Of a DNA stretch of 64,000 nt, positions 46,883 to 56,025 are shown in pieces. The DNA comes from an uncultured Caldilineaceae bacterium (GTDB lineage: Bacteria; Chloroflexota; Anaerolineae; Caldilineales; Caldilineaceae). The translations under genes and the position numbers were made by a program. The DNA lies in NCBI GenBank assembly GCA_951813625.1, contig CATOTS010000001.1, forward strand, positions 1-64,000, read 5' to 3'. How positions within the stretch are numbered: position 1 is the stretch's first letter; the number at the start of each line of letters is the position of its first letter. The notes under the pieces are model-generated. The model saw only the letters and a list, made by a program, of their open reading frames with translations, did not search any database and was not told the DNA's origin.

Positions 46883-47568
46883 TATGGGTATTCGCTGGAG
46901 GCGGAGAGTCGGAAGTGAGGGGACTGGTCCCATTTCTCGAAAGCAACTATAGGGAGCACACGTTTCAGCGCAAATCGCCCGTCAGGCGAAAGCCCGGTCC
47001 GCGCCCTTCGGGGGAGCCTGGCTACGGAAGGTCAGGAAAGAGCCTTGCAGATCAGATTGGCAAGCTCCTCACGGAATCACTGAAGGGACAAGAAGAGTGT
47101 AACCTGATCCTCGTCATCGATGACTTGGACTGTCATGATCGGAACGCCCGACAGAAGCTATTTGCTGCCGCGGTAGGGCAGGTTGGCGAAGCATCTGACA
47201 TTTCACACTTTGTCGGATTCGCTTCGCCCGAAATCGAAGCGTGGATCGTCGCCGACTGGGGCAACACGGTTGCCAAAGATCCTGATTTTCGGGGATGCCA
47301 ACAAAAGATGCAGCACTGGCTGAGTACGGAGCAGTCCGTCCCCTTTGATGACCCGGAGACGTTCAGCCACTATGACCCGGACAGGAAAGCTTGTCATGAC
47401 AAGCTTTCGAAGGCAATTGTCGATTCTTCCATCGAGTGCTGCGACCGCGTCAGGTATTCGAAAGCGACCCACACGGCAAGATTCCTGAGACAACTATCAC
47501 CAAATGTCGTAAGTGGGAAGTGTCCACTTTTTCGACAGTTGCATGCCCGACTGTCGCAACCAGAATAG
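46870..47568 (+). CDS. DUF4276-like (Toprim-fold) partner of the ATPase
   Basis: A 232-residue protein. FAGGGESEVRGLVPFL supplies the Toprim-type Glu (Glu13) after the first strand, LILVIDDLDCHD supplies acidic residues (84-90) and SPEIEAWIVADW a further Glu/Asp segment. This matches DUF4276-type proteins, which resemble Toprim nuclease or primase folds. The start is GTG at 46870, inside the end of the ATPase gene, so the two should be translationally coupled; a TTG at 46876 is the alternative. The C-terminal part is Cys/His-containing and not recognised. Likely a nuclease or nucleic-acid-processing effector; the activity itself is not shown by sequence. Confidence 0.72.
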   Translation: MALVVWVFAGGGESEVRGLVPFLESNYREHTFQRKSPVRRKPGPRPSGEPGYGRSGKSLADQIGKLLTESLKGQEECNLILVIDDLDCHDRNARQKLFAAAVGQVGEASDISHFVGFASPEIEAWIVADWGNTVAKDPDFRGCQQKMQHWLSTEQSVPFDDPETFSHYDPDRKACHDKLSKAIVDSSIECCDRVRYSKATHTARFLRQLSPNVVSGKCPLFRQLHARLSQPE

Positions 47569-47579
47569 GAAGGTAAACC

Positions 47580-48479
47580 ATGCAAGTACGAGTCGCCTCT
47601 GCCCCTTGCTCCTGGGGCGTTCTGATGAAGGACACGCCCAACGTGCCGCCCTATGATCAGGTATTGGATGAGATAGAAGAGGCCGGCTACACCGGCACGG
47701 AGCTGGGGCCGTACGGCTATCTTCCCTTCGAGATTCCCAAGCTGCGCGACGACTTGGAGCAGCGCGGGCTTGTCCTCACCTCGGCCTTCACGATCTATAA
47801 CTTTCTGGAAGCCGAAGCGGACGAGGGAACAACTCGGGAGGCGATGGAGACGGTCGAGGTGCTGTCGGCTCTGGGCTGCAAACACCTCGTGCTGTCGGAC
47901 GTACTGTTCGGGGTAGAGAATCGCGCCCAGCGCGCCGGCCGTATCCGCCAGGAGGATTCGCTCACGCCATCGCAGTGGGACCGGGTCGCGCGCAATGTCA
48001 ACGCCTTCGCCAAGATGGTCTACGAAGAGCACGGCATGAAATGCGTGGCCCATCCCCACGTGGGCGGCTACCTGGAGACCGACTTCGAGATCGACGCCCT
48101 GCTGGAGCGCACCGACCCCGAGCTCGTCGGCATGTGCTTCGACATGGCCCACATCGCCTATAGCGGCGGCGACCCGGTCGCGGTGCTCGACAAATGGCGT
48201 GAGCGCACCTGGTATCTGCACATCAAGGAGTGCAACACCAACGTGCGCAAGCAGGTGATCGAGCGCGGCGGCGACTACTACGACGGCGTCGAGTCCGGCG
48301 TCTTCCCCGAGTTGGGCAAGGGCACGATCGACTGGCAGTCGATCAACCGCATTCTGCACGAGATTGACTTTGACGGCTGGGGCACGGTTGAGCAGGATAT
48401 TATGCCCGCAATGGGCATCGATGCCCTCGCCAGCGCCAAAAACAACCGGACATTTCTACGCAACGAACTGGATTGGTAA
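47580..48479 (+). CDS. iolE: IolE-like sugar isomerase/epimerase (probable inosose dehydratase)
   Basis: A 299-residue xylose isomerase-like TIM barrel. It begins VRVASAPCSWGVLMKDTP, matching IolE (2-keto-myo-inositol dehydratase) starts, and carries VAHPHVGGYLETDFEIDALL, GMCFDMAHIAYSGGDPVAVL and TWYLHIKECN, metal-site segments of the family. Inosose dehydratase makes the ring diketone that IolD opens. GGAAGG precedes the ATG, 11 bp after the Toprim gene. The assignment as IolE rests on the start motif and neighbours; a related isomerase/epimerase is possible. Confidence 0.82.
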   Translation: MQVRVASAPCSWGVLMKDTPNVPPYDQVLDEIEEAGYTGTELGPYGYLPFEIPKLRDDLEQRGLVLTSAFTIYNFLEAEADEGTTREAMETVEVLSALGCKHLVLSDVLFGVENRAQRAGRIRQEDSLTPSQWDRVARNVNAFAKMVYEEHGMKCVAHPHVGGYLETDFEIDALLERTDPELVGMCFDMAHIAYSGGDPVAVLDKWRERTWYLHIKECNTNVRKQVIERGGDYYDGVESGVFPELGKGTIDWQSINRILHEIDFDGWGTVEQDIMPAMGIDALASAKNNRTFLRNELDW

Positions 48480-48561
48480 CAGTCCCCTCCGAAGCGGAGC
48501 GGATTGCAGTTCGACGGGCCGACCAGTGTACGTTCACCTCACCTGATTGGAGATCAAGACC

Positions 48562-49407
48562 ATGTCAACCGATCCCAGTTCTCTCGAAGGAAAGTACGCA
48601 GTCGTCACGGGAAGCACGCAGGGGCTCGGCGAGGCGACGGTCCGGCTCTTTGCTGAGCGCGGCGCGGCCGGGATCATCGTCAGCGGGCGCAACGCGGAAC
48701 GCGGCGAGGCTGTGGCTGCGGACCTGCGGGCCGGTGGATGCAAATCGCATTTTGTGCAGGCGGAGTTGGCCGATGCAGACGCCTGCCGCACGATCGTGGC
48801 CGCGGCGGACGAACACTTCGGCGCCTTGCACGTGCTGGTGAACTGTGGGGCGCTGACGGTGCGCGCCAACATTTGGAACACGACGCCGGAACTTTTTGAC
48901 GAGATGATGGCGGTCAATGCGCGCGCGCCGATGCTGCTGATGCAGGATGCCTGCAGACTGATGCAGCGCGAGGGCAACGCCGGCTCAATCGTCAACATTT
49001 CGAGCGTGGCATCCTACGGGAGCGTACATATCCTGCTGCCGTATACGGCATCAAAGAGCGCATTGAACGTGATGACCAAGAATGTCGCGTATACGGTCAT
49101 GCGCCACCGGATCCGGGTCAATTCTCTCGCAATCGGCTGGATGGACACGCCCAGCGAGCATACGATTCAGCGCACTTTTCACGGCGGCGGGGATGACTGG
49201 CTGGAAAAGGCGGAGAGCGCACTGCCATTTGGCCGCCTGTTGCAAACGGAAGAGGTGGCGCGGGCGATTGCCTTCCTGGCCTCTGACGAGTCGGGGATGA
49301 TGACGGGCAGCGTTGTCGACTTCGACCAGTCGGTGAGGGGCGCCGGGCCGGTCCCGCAGCCGCCGCCGCTGGATGATCCCCATTGGAGCGACGGTGTCCT
49401 TGACTGA
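48562..49407 (+). CDS. Short-chain dehydrogenase/reductase
   Basis: A 281-residue classical SDR. It has TGSTQGLG for cofactor, NCGALTV for [15 protein letters not shown] with the active-site Ser, and YTASK for the YxxxK pair. Position between iolE-like and iolG-like genes suggests oxidation or reduction of an inositol or inosose isomer, but the substrate is not shown. The ATG at 48562 follows GGAG; a TTG five codons upstream is possible. A C-terminal tail rich in Pro (about 260-272) is unusual. Confidence 0.88.
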   Translation: MSTDPSSLEGKYAVVTGSTQGLGEATVRLFAERGAAGIIVSGRNAERGEAVAADLRAGGCKSHFVQAELADADACRTIVAAADEHFGALHVLVNCGALTVRANIWNTTPELFDEMMAVNARAPMLLMQDACRLMQREGNAGSIVNISSVASYGSVHILLPYTASKSALNVMTKNVAYTVMRHRIRVNSLAIGWMDTPSEHTIQRTFHGGGDDWLEKAESALPFGRLLQTEEVARAIAFLASDESGMMTGSVVDFDQSVRGAGPVPQPPPLDDPHWSDGVLD

Positions 49408-49555
49408 TTTGTAATTCGATATGACATCTGGCTCGAACAGCTTTGTCAAGCGGGAATGAGAAGACTTTAGCCGCCGCCGAACAGCTGATTCCCGGACGAC
49501 CTGACGGTGAGGGCAAGAGGCTGGAGAGGCACGGGGCGGCGAGGAACGGAGCAAT

Positions 49556-50566
49556 ATGAGTGGAACAGTCAATGTCGGCCTGGTCGGCACGGGAGGAATG
49601 GGCGGACGGCACGCGGCCAACCTCAACGATTCGGTTGCGGCAGCCAATGTCGCCGCGATCATGGACGTGGACGCGGCGCGCGCCGAGGCGGTCGCGGCGC
49701 GCTGCGGGGGCGCCGCAGTATATTCGGACGCCGAGGCACTGATCGCAGCCCCGGAGGTGGATGCCGTTCTGATTGCTGCGCCCGACCGCTTTCACGCCGC
49801 CTTGGCGCGTTCCTGTGTCGAGGCCGGCAAGCCGGTGCTGTGTGAGAAGCCGCTGGCAACCAATGTCGCGGACGCGACATTGGTCGTCGAGGCCGAGGTG
49901 GCCGGGGGCAGGCGGCTGGTGCAGGTCGGCTTCATGCGCCAGTATGACCCGGCGCACGTCGCCGCAAAAGAGGTTAGCGACAGCGGTGAGCAGGGCAAGG
50001 CGCTCATCTTCCGCAGCGTCCATAACAATCCCGAAAAGTATGGGATTCGGCCCCTGGTCGACGTCGTAACCAATTCCATCATTCACGATATTCACTCGGC
50101 CCGTTGGATGATGGGTGAAGAAGTCGCGCGCGTGAATACCGCATATATCCCTAGTTCTTCCGACCATCCGGAGAGTGCGCGCTTTGTTATGGTTCAACTG
50201 CATTATCGTAGCGGCGCGCTGGGCACTCTTGAGTGCAACTCGGAGGCCGGGTACGGCTACGAAGTCATGGTGAGCATCACTGGGGAGACGGGCGTGGTGC
50301 AGACGAGTCCGCTGCAGAGCCCGGTTGTGCGGCGCAGCAATGCCCGGCGTCAATGGGTTGAGGCGGACTGGCTGCAACGCTTTCAGATCGCCTATCTCAA
50401 CGAGGCGCAGGCGTGGGTGCAGTCGATTGTCGACGGGCAGGCAACGGGGCCGAGCGCGTGGGATGGATATGTCTCGATACTCGTCGCCGATGCCAGCATT
50501 GAATCGGGGCTGAAAGGGATGCCGGTCGATGTAGAGGTGCCGGACAGACCGACGATTTACGGCTGA
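49556..50566 (+). CDS. iolG: Gfo/Idh/MocA oxidoreductase, probable inositol 2-dehydrogenase (IolG-like)
   Basis: A 336-residue NAD-dependent dehydrogenase. The Rossmann start is VNVGLVGTGGMGGRHAAN, the EKP motif is LCEKPLATNVADA, and the catalytic region reads VDVVTNSIIHDIHSARWMMG, with the Asp/His pair typical of inositol dehydrogenases. It oxidises myo-inositol to 2-keto-myo-inositol, the first step of the pathway, if the assignment is right. GGAGCAAT precedes the ATG. It lies between the SDR and iolD. The three later paralogs in this run are alternatives for this role. Confidence 0.82.
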   Translation: MSGTVNVGLVGTGGMGGRHAANLNDSVAAANVAAIMDVDAARAEAVAARCGGAAVYSDAEALIAAPEVDAVLIAAPDRFHAALARSCVEAGKPVLCEKPLATNVADATLVVEAEVAGGRRLVQVGFMRQYDPAHVAAKEVSDSGEQGKALIFRSVHNNPEKYGIRPLVDVVTNSIIHDIHSARWMMGEEVARVNTAYIPSSSDHPESARFVMVQLHYRSGALGTLECNSEAGYGYEVMVSITGETGVVQTSPLQSPVVRRSNARRQWVEADWLQRFQIAYLNEAQAWVQSIVDGQATGPSAWDGYVSILVADASIESGLKGMPVDVEVPDRPTIYG

Positions 50567-50626
50567 GTGCGAAATGAAGCCAGGTGGAGCCCGTTGCCGA
50601 GAATGTAAGGAGACCGGAGGACGAAA

Positions 50627-52540
50627 ATGAAGACTGAACGATTGACCATGGCGCAGGCGATTGTCCGTTTTCTGAAGAACCAGTACAGCGAACGGGACGG
50701 GGTGGAGCAGCCATTCTTTGGCGGTTGCTTCGGCATTTTCGGCCACGGCAATGTGGCGGGGATGGGGCAGGCGCTGCAGCAGTACCCTGACTTCCGCTAT
50801 TACCAGACGCGCAACGAGCAGGCGATGGTGCATACGGCGGCTGCGTACGCGAAACACAGCAACCGGATGCGGACTCTGGTGTGCACGACCTCTATCGGAC
50901 CCGGCGCGACCAATATGGTCACGGGCGCGGCGACGGCGACGATTAACAGGCTGCCGGTGCTGCTGCTTCCAGGCGACATTTTCGCTCGCCGCAATGTGGC
51001 GCCGGTACTGCAGCAGTTGGAGTCGGAGCACAGCCAGGACATTTCGGTCAACGACTGCTTCAGGGCGGTCAGCCGCTTTTGGGACCGTATCAACCGGCCC
51101 GATCAACTGATCACATCGCTGATCGAGGCGATGCGCGTACTCACCAGCCCAGCCGACACCGGCGCGGTGACGGTATGTATTCCCCAGGATGTGCAGACCG
51201 AAGCCTATGACTATCCAACCGAGTTTTTTGAGAAACGGGTCTGGCGCGTGCCGCGCAACCGGGCCGACAGCGAGGCGGTGCAGGAGGCTGCGGCTGCGAT
51301 CCGGGCGGCGCAGAAACCGATGATCATCGCCGGCGGCGGCGTCCTCTACAGCGAGGCGACCGATGCCTTGAAAGCGTTTGTCGAGCGCCACGGCATTCCC
51401 GCGGGAGAGACGATGGCGGGCAAGGGGAGCCTGCGCTATGACGATCCGCTGCACTTGGGCGCGACCGGCGCGACCGGCACTTTCGCGGCCGAACAGATCG
51501 GGGATGAGGCGGACCTGGTGATCGGTGTCGGCACGCGCTACAGCGATTTCACAACGGCCAGCAAGACGGCCTTCAAGAACCCGGACGTAAAGTTTGTGAA
51601 CATAAACGTGGCCGAGTTTGACGCCTACAAGCACAGCGCGATTCCGCTGGTAGGGGATGCGCGCGTCACGCTGGAGGAGCTGTCCGAACTGCTGGCCGGG
51701 TACCGCAACAGCGACGAGAATGTTGCCCAGGCGCAGCGGCTACACGAGGAATGGGATGCCGAGGTGCAGCGCAACTACGATACGCATACGGCCGAGAGCG
51801 GCCTGCCATATCAGGGCGGGCTGATCGGCGCTGTCAACGAGCAAGGCGACCCGGACGCGGTGATGATCTGCGCCGCGGGCAGCCTGCCGGGCGATATGCA
51901 CAAGCTGTGGCGGGCGCGTCACACCAAGCAGTATCACCTCGAGTACGGCTATTCGTGCATGGGCTACGAGATTGCCGGAGGCCTCGGCATCAAGATGGCG
52001 GAGCCGGAGCGCGAGGTCTATGTGATGGTGGGCGACGGCAGCTATCTGATGATGAACACCGACCTGATCACCTCGATCCAGGAGGGCTACAAGCTGACGG
52101 TCGTACTGATGGACAACAGCGGCTTTCGTTCGATAGGCGCTCTCAGCCGTGGGCTGGGCCAGGAGGGTTTCGGCACGCGCTACATCTACCCCGGCGAGGT
52201 CGAAGCGCGCCACCGCAACGGCCAGTCCTACAACGGCCTGCCTACTGACGAGGTCGGTTACGATGTCGACGTGCTGCCGGTGGACCTGGCGACAAACGCA
52301 GAGAGTCTTGGGTGCCACGTCATCCGCTGCCAGAGTGTGGACGAACTGGTGCAGGCGCTGGAGGATGCCAAGTCGATAGACAAGACGACAGTGATCTATG
52401 TGCTCAACGATCGTTATCTGGGCGTTCCGGGCTACAGTTGGTGGGACGTGCCGGTGGCGGAGGTGAGCGAGATGGACACGGTCAACGCGGCGCGCGAGGA
52501 GTGGGAAGAGATGCGGTCTCAGGAGCGTTACTACATTTGA
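50627..52540 (+). CDS. iolD: Trihydroxycyclohexane-1,2-dione hydrolase (IolD)
   Basis: A 637-residue thiamine diphosphate-dependent enzyme that opens the ring of 3D-trihydroxycyclohexane-1,2-dione to 5-deoxyglucuronate. The activating Glu is in RNEQAMVHTAAAYAK; the ThDP/metal motif is VGDGSYLMMNTDLITS ending in LMDNSGF. The IolD-specific start MTMAQAIVRFLKNQY-like (here LTMAQAIVRFLKNQYSE) and FGIFGHGNVAGMGQAL are clear. GGAGG precedes the ATG. Its product feeds IolB. Confidence 0.95.
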   Translation: MKTERLTMAQAIVRFLKNQYSERDGVEQPFFGGCFGIFGHGNVAGMGQALQQYPDFRYYQTRNEQAMVHTAAAYAKHSNRMRTLVCTTSIGPGATNMVTGAATATINRLPVLLLPGDIFARRNVAPVLQQLESEHSQDISVNDCFRAVSRFWDRINRPDQLITSLIEAMRVLTSPADTGAVTVCIPQDVQTEAYDYPTEFFEKRVWRVPRNRADSEAVQEAAAAIRAAQKPMIIAGGGVLYSEATDALKAFVERHGIPAGETMAGKGSLRYDDPLHLGATGATGTFAAEQIGDEADLVIGVGTRYSDFTTASKTAFKNPDVKFVNINVAEFDAYKHSAIPLVGDARVTLEELSELLAGYRNSDENVAQAQRLHEEWDAEVQRNYDTHTAESGLPYQGGLIGAVNEQGDPDAVMICAAGSLPGDMHKLWRARHTKQYHLEYGYSCMGYEIAGGLGIKMAEPEREVYVMVGDGSYLMMNTDLITSIQEGYKLTVVLMDNSGFRSIGALSRGLGQEGFGTRYIYPGEVEARHRNGQSYNGLPTDEVGYDVDVLPVDLATNAESLGCHVIRCQSVDELVQALEDAKSIDKTTVIYVLNDRYLGVPGYSWWDVPVAEVSEMDTVNAAREEWEEMRSQERYYI

Positions 52541-52655
52541 ATTCCTGCACCGACGCCGAGCTGACGCTTACCGTTCTTTCTGTTGATTTTGCATGGGAAG
52601 AGAAGAAGGGCAAGCTGTGGAGCACGAACCTCGGCTCTTTCAATGGAGTGGTCCA

Positions 52656-53138
52656 ATGACATTGACGCTGCCACCGGAATCGGGCTTGGCGGAAGATTAC
52701 GAACAAGAGCGGGGAAAACCGATGCCTAGCCTCAATCACGGAGTCGTCCAGGCAAAGTTCTCCTTTGCGCTAATTTCTGCCTGCCAAGACCGGTACCTGG
52801 TTGGAAGTGAAATCACACTCGGCACAGAGCCCCCGCTGACACCCGACCTGGTAGTGACCGGCGAACGGCATTTGGACTGGCTGCGCGATGTGGTTCGTCT
52901 GGAGGAAGCGCCACTGACTGCTATCGAAATCGTTTCGCCTTTTCAGAGCATCAACGACTTCATTTCCAGGATCGAAAGCTACTTTCGATTCGGTGTTCAA
53001 TCGGTTTGGCTCGTGCATCCTCCATTGAAGCAGGTGGTCGTTTTCAGGCCGGACACCGACCCGAGAGTGATCAACAAGGGCGAGATAGTCGACCCGGCGC
53101 TGGATGTTCGAATCGCGCTTGAGGAGATTTTCACCTAG
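52656..53138 (+). CDS. Uma2 family (DUF820) restriction-endonuclease-like protein
   Basis: A 160-residue Uma2-type PD-(D/E)XK-fold protein. [10 protein letters not shown] supplies the metal Asp and [12 protein letters not shown] the E-x-V/I-S segment; [15 protein letters not shown] is typical of Uma2. The nuclease activity is inferred from the fold. These genes are extremely abundant in Chloroflexota and Cyanobacteria. The ATG at 52656 is chosen by length; an in-frame ATG 21 codons upstream is possible. It lies between iolD and iolA, in the same orientation. Confidence 0.82.
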   Translation: MTLTLPPESGLAEDYEQERGKPMPSLNHGVVQAKFSFALISACQDRYLVGSEITLGTEPPLTPDLVVTGERHLDWLRDVVRLEEAPLTAIEIVSPFQSINDFISRIESYFRFGVQSVWLVHPPLKQVVVFRPDTDPRVINKGEIVDPALDVRIALEEIFT

Positions 53139-53152
53139 AAGAGGAAATAGAG

Positions 53153-54640
53153 ATGACACAAGTACAGGAACTTCTCAACTTTGTCAACGGTCAGTGGCAG
53201 TCCAGCGGCGCAGGGGAGGCGCTGGACGTGCTCAATCCGGCCACCGGCGGCGCGATCGCCACAGTCGGCCTGTCGCCAGCCGCAGAGGTGGATGCCGCGG
53301 TGCAGGCCGGCCTTGGGGCGTATGCAGATTGGCGGGAGACACCGGTCGTGGACCGCGTGCAGCCGCTCTTCAACCTGAAGATGCTGCTGGAAGAACATTT
53401 GGACGACATCGGGCAGACCCTTACCAACGAATGCGGCAAGACATTTGTCGAGAGCGTGGGCGAGTTGCGCCGCGGCATCGAGAACGTTGAAGTGGCTTGC
53501 GGGACGCCCTCGCTGATGCAGGGTTGGAACAACGAGGACATCGCGCGCGGCATTGACGAGCACATGATCCGCCAACCGCTCGGTGTTGTGGCCGCGATCA
53601 CGCCCTTCAATTTTCCCGGCATGATCCCGCTCTGGTTTTTGCCCTACGCCGTGGCGACCGGAAATTGCTTCATTTTGAAACCGAGCGAAAAGGTGCCGAT
53701 GACGACGCAGAAGCTCTTCTCGCTGATCGAGGAAGCGGGATTTCCTCCGGGCGTTGTGCAGCTGGTCAACGGCGGTGCGGACACGGTGAACGCGATCCTC
53801 GACCACCCCGACATTCGCGCGATCAGCTTTGTCGGCTCGACCGCGGTGGCGAAGTACGTTTACAGCCGGGCCACTGCCAACGGCAAACGTGCGCAGTGCC
53901 AGGGCGGGGCAAAAAATCCGGTGGTCATCATGCCGGACGCCAATATCGATTCCACGACCCAGATGATGGGAGACTCAGCCTTCGGCTGCGCGGGTCAGCG
54001 CTGCCTGGCAGTTTCGGTTGCGGTGACAGTGGGTGAAGCCAAGGACCCGTTCACGGAGGGCATCGCCGACCTGGCAGCCAGTCGCAAAGTCGGTTACGGG
54101 ATGGATGAAGCGACCGAGATGGGTCCTGTCATCACATCGGAGAGCAAGGCGCGCATTGAGGGCCTGATCGAAGACGGCGCACGCGAAGGGGCCCGCGTTT
54201 TGGTGGACGGGCGGCAGAAGAGCGTCAGCGGATACGACGACGGCTACTGGGTTTTTCCGACCGTGCTGGACGCGGTCGACCCTTCGAGCCAGATCGCCCG
54301 CACCGAGATTTTCGGCCCTGTCCTCAGTCTGATGCACGCCGACACAATTGACGACGCGATTGCGCTGATCAACGATCGCAGCGTCAGCGCCTACGGCAAC
54401 ATGGCCTGCCTGTTCACGAGCAGCGGCGCGACCGCGCGCCAGTTCCGTCACGAGGCCGACGCCGGAAATATCGGCATCAACATAGGTGTAGCCGCGCCGA
54501 TGGCATTCTTCCCATTCAGCGGCTGGAACGAGAGCTTCTTCGGCGATCTTCACGCGCAGAGCCGTCACGGGATCGAGTTCTACACACAGACCAAGGTTGT
54601 GGTCGAGCGCTGGCCGCAGGAGTGGAGCCGCAAATTCTGA
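53153..54640 (+). CDS. iolA: CoA-acylating methylmalonate-semialdehyde dehydrogenase (IolA/MmsA)
   Basis: A 495-residue aldehyde dehydrogenase that makes acyl-CoA from malonate or methylmalonate semialdehyde, the last step of inositol breakdown. The nucleophile is Cys284 in GCAGQRCLA. The general-base Glu of ordinary ALDHs is replaced by Gln250 in AQCQGGAKN, as in the CoA-acylating class. [20 protein letters not shown] and [17 protein letters not shown] are family hallmarks. AGAGGAAATAG precedes the ATG, 14 bp after the Uma2 stop. Confidence 0.95.
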   Translation: MTQVQELLNFVNGQWQSSGAGEALDVLNPATGGAIATVGLSPAAEVDAAVQAGLGAYADWRETPVVDRVQPLFNLKMLLEEHLDDIGQTLTNECGKTFVESVGELRRGIENVEVACGTPSLMQGWNNEDIARGIDEHMIRQPLGVVAAITPFNFPGMIPLWFLPYAVATGNCFILKPSEKVPMTTQKLFSLIEEAGFPPGVVQLVNGGADTVNAILDHPDIRAISFVGSTAVAKYVYSRATANGKRAQCQGGAKNPVVIMPDANIDSTTQMMGDSAFGCAGQRCLAVSVAVTVGEAKDPFTEGIADLAASRKVGYGMDEATEMGPVITSESKARIEGLIEDGAREGARVLVDGRQKSVSGYDDGYWVFPTVLDAVDPSSQIARTEIFGPVLSLMHADTIDDAIALINDRSVSAYGNMACLFTSSGATARQFRHEADAGNIGINIGVAAPMAFFPFSGWNESFFGDLHAQSRHGIEFYTQTKVVVERWPQEWSRKF

Positions 54641-54706
54641 GGTTGCTCGTTCAGGCCGCGCGCGCGACTGCCCCGCGCGGATTCATTGCAATGAGGATGG
54701 GGGCTC

Positions 54707-55894
54707 ATGGCACAAGAGATTGGGATTGGCGTCATCGGCATGGGCTGGATGGGTACGGTCCACAGTCGTTCATACCGGCTGTTGAATGATCGCTTTCACG
54801 ACAGCGGCATACGGGCGCGGCTCGTAATCTGCGGCGACGACGTGCCGCACCGGGCGGAGGAGGCCAGGATCTCGCTCGGGTTCGAACAGTCGACGACCGA
54901 CTGGCGCGCCGTCGTGGAGCACCCGGAGGTGCAGGTTGTCAATGTCGCCGCGCCCAACTTTCTGCACAAAGAGATGGTGCGGGCGGTCACGGCGGCGGGC
55001 AAGCACGTCTTTTGCGAAAAGCCGGTGGGGCGGGGCCCGCAGGAGACTGCGGCGATCGAGCGGATGGCGCGCGAGGCCGGCGTGATGAGTTTTGTCGGCT
55101 TCAACTATCGCTGGGCGCCGATGGTGCAGCACTGCAAGAATCTGATCGAGGAAGGAAAGCTCGGCCAGTTGACGCACTACCGCGGCCGCTTCTTCGCCAT
55201 GTATGGCAGCAACCCCTACGGCATGTTGACATGGCGGTTCAAACGGGACGAGGCGGGGCTGGGCGTTCTTGGTGACATCATGTCGCACACGGCAGACATG
55301 GCGCACATGCTGGTTGGGCCGATTCGACGCCTGGTGAGCAATCGCCGTATATTCATTCGCGAGCGGCCGCTGCCGGTGCCTGGCGAGGGTACGCACTTTT
55401 CGGTGGGCAAGCCGGGCGATCCCACCGGTGAGGTCGAGAACGAGGACTACGTGGGCGCGCTGGTCGAATTTGAAAACGGCGTACAGGGAAGTTTCGAGGC
55501 CTGCCGGGCGGTCTTCGGCCCGAAGTGCGAGATGTCGTTTGAGGTCAACGGCACCAAGGGCGCGGCCAAGTGGAACTTCGAGAGGATGAATGAGTTGGAG
55601 ATCTATGTTCCGGGCAGCGACGGCATGCATGACGGTTACACTACGCTGCTGGGCGGGCCCGCGCACCCTTGGCACGCGCGGTTCAATCCGGGCGACGCGA
55701 TTGGTCTGGGGTATGAGGAGTTGAAGGTATTGGAGGCACACAACTTCCTGATGTCGATTGCAGAAGGCGTACAGCGGTCGCCAAGTTTTGGCGACGCCCG
55801 CCGGCTTGCAGAGGTGCAGGAGGCGATGTCCCGCTCGTGGGAGAGCGGTGGTTGGGAGGATGTACGTCCGATCGAGGAAGAAGGCGCCGGGTAA
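54707..55894 (+). CDS. Gfo/Idh/MocA family oxidoreductase
   Basis: A 395-residue NAD(P)-dependent dehydrogenase, longer than its paralogs. It begins [19 protein letters not shown], with [20 protein letters not shown] as EKP motif and [19 protein letters not shown] as catalytic region. Two inserts, around [14 protein letters not shown] and the C-terminal HAWHARFNP-like segment (here [13 protein letters not shown]), are typical of the larger IolX/scyllo-inositol-type group. GAGGATGGGGG precedes the ATG. It follows iolA. It may act on a different inositol or sugar acid. Confidence 0.88.
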   Translation: MAQEIGIGVIGMGWMGTVHSRSYRLLNDRFHDSGIRARLVICGDDVPHRAEEARISLGFEQSTTDWRAVVEHPEVQVVNVAAPNFLHKEMVRAVTAAGKHVFCEKPVGRGPQETAAIERMAREAGVMSFVGFNYRWAPMVQHCKNLIEEGKLGQLTHYRGRFFAMYGSNPYGMLTWRFKRDEAGLGVLGDIMSHTADMAHMLVGPIRRLVSNRRIFIRERPLPVPGEGTHFSVGKPGDPTGEVENEDYVGALVEFENGVQGSFEACRAVFGPKCEMSFEVNGTKGAAKWNFERMNELEIYVPGSDGMHDGYTTLLGGPAHPWHARFNPGDAIGLGYEELKVLEAHNFLMSIAEGVQRSPSFGDARRLAEVQEAMSRSWESGGWEDVRPIEEEGAG

Positions 55895-56025
55895 ACTTGG
55901 GTTTGCACGGAACGCGCACGGGCCACCCCAATGTCGCCGGATATCCGTCCAGATTCGGCGCCTGACGCGGGGCCATCAATCTGCGGAGCTGCTGCACGCC
56001 GCTACATCTCAATGGGAGAAGTGAA

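Noticed and set aside
49118..51634. Long minus-strand open frame of 838 codons opposite the SDR, iolG-like and iolD genes
   Set aside because: It spans three real genes on the other strand, rich in Arg/His/Pro from GC skew, without recognisable motif.
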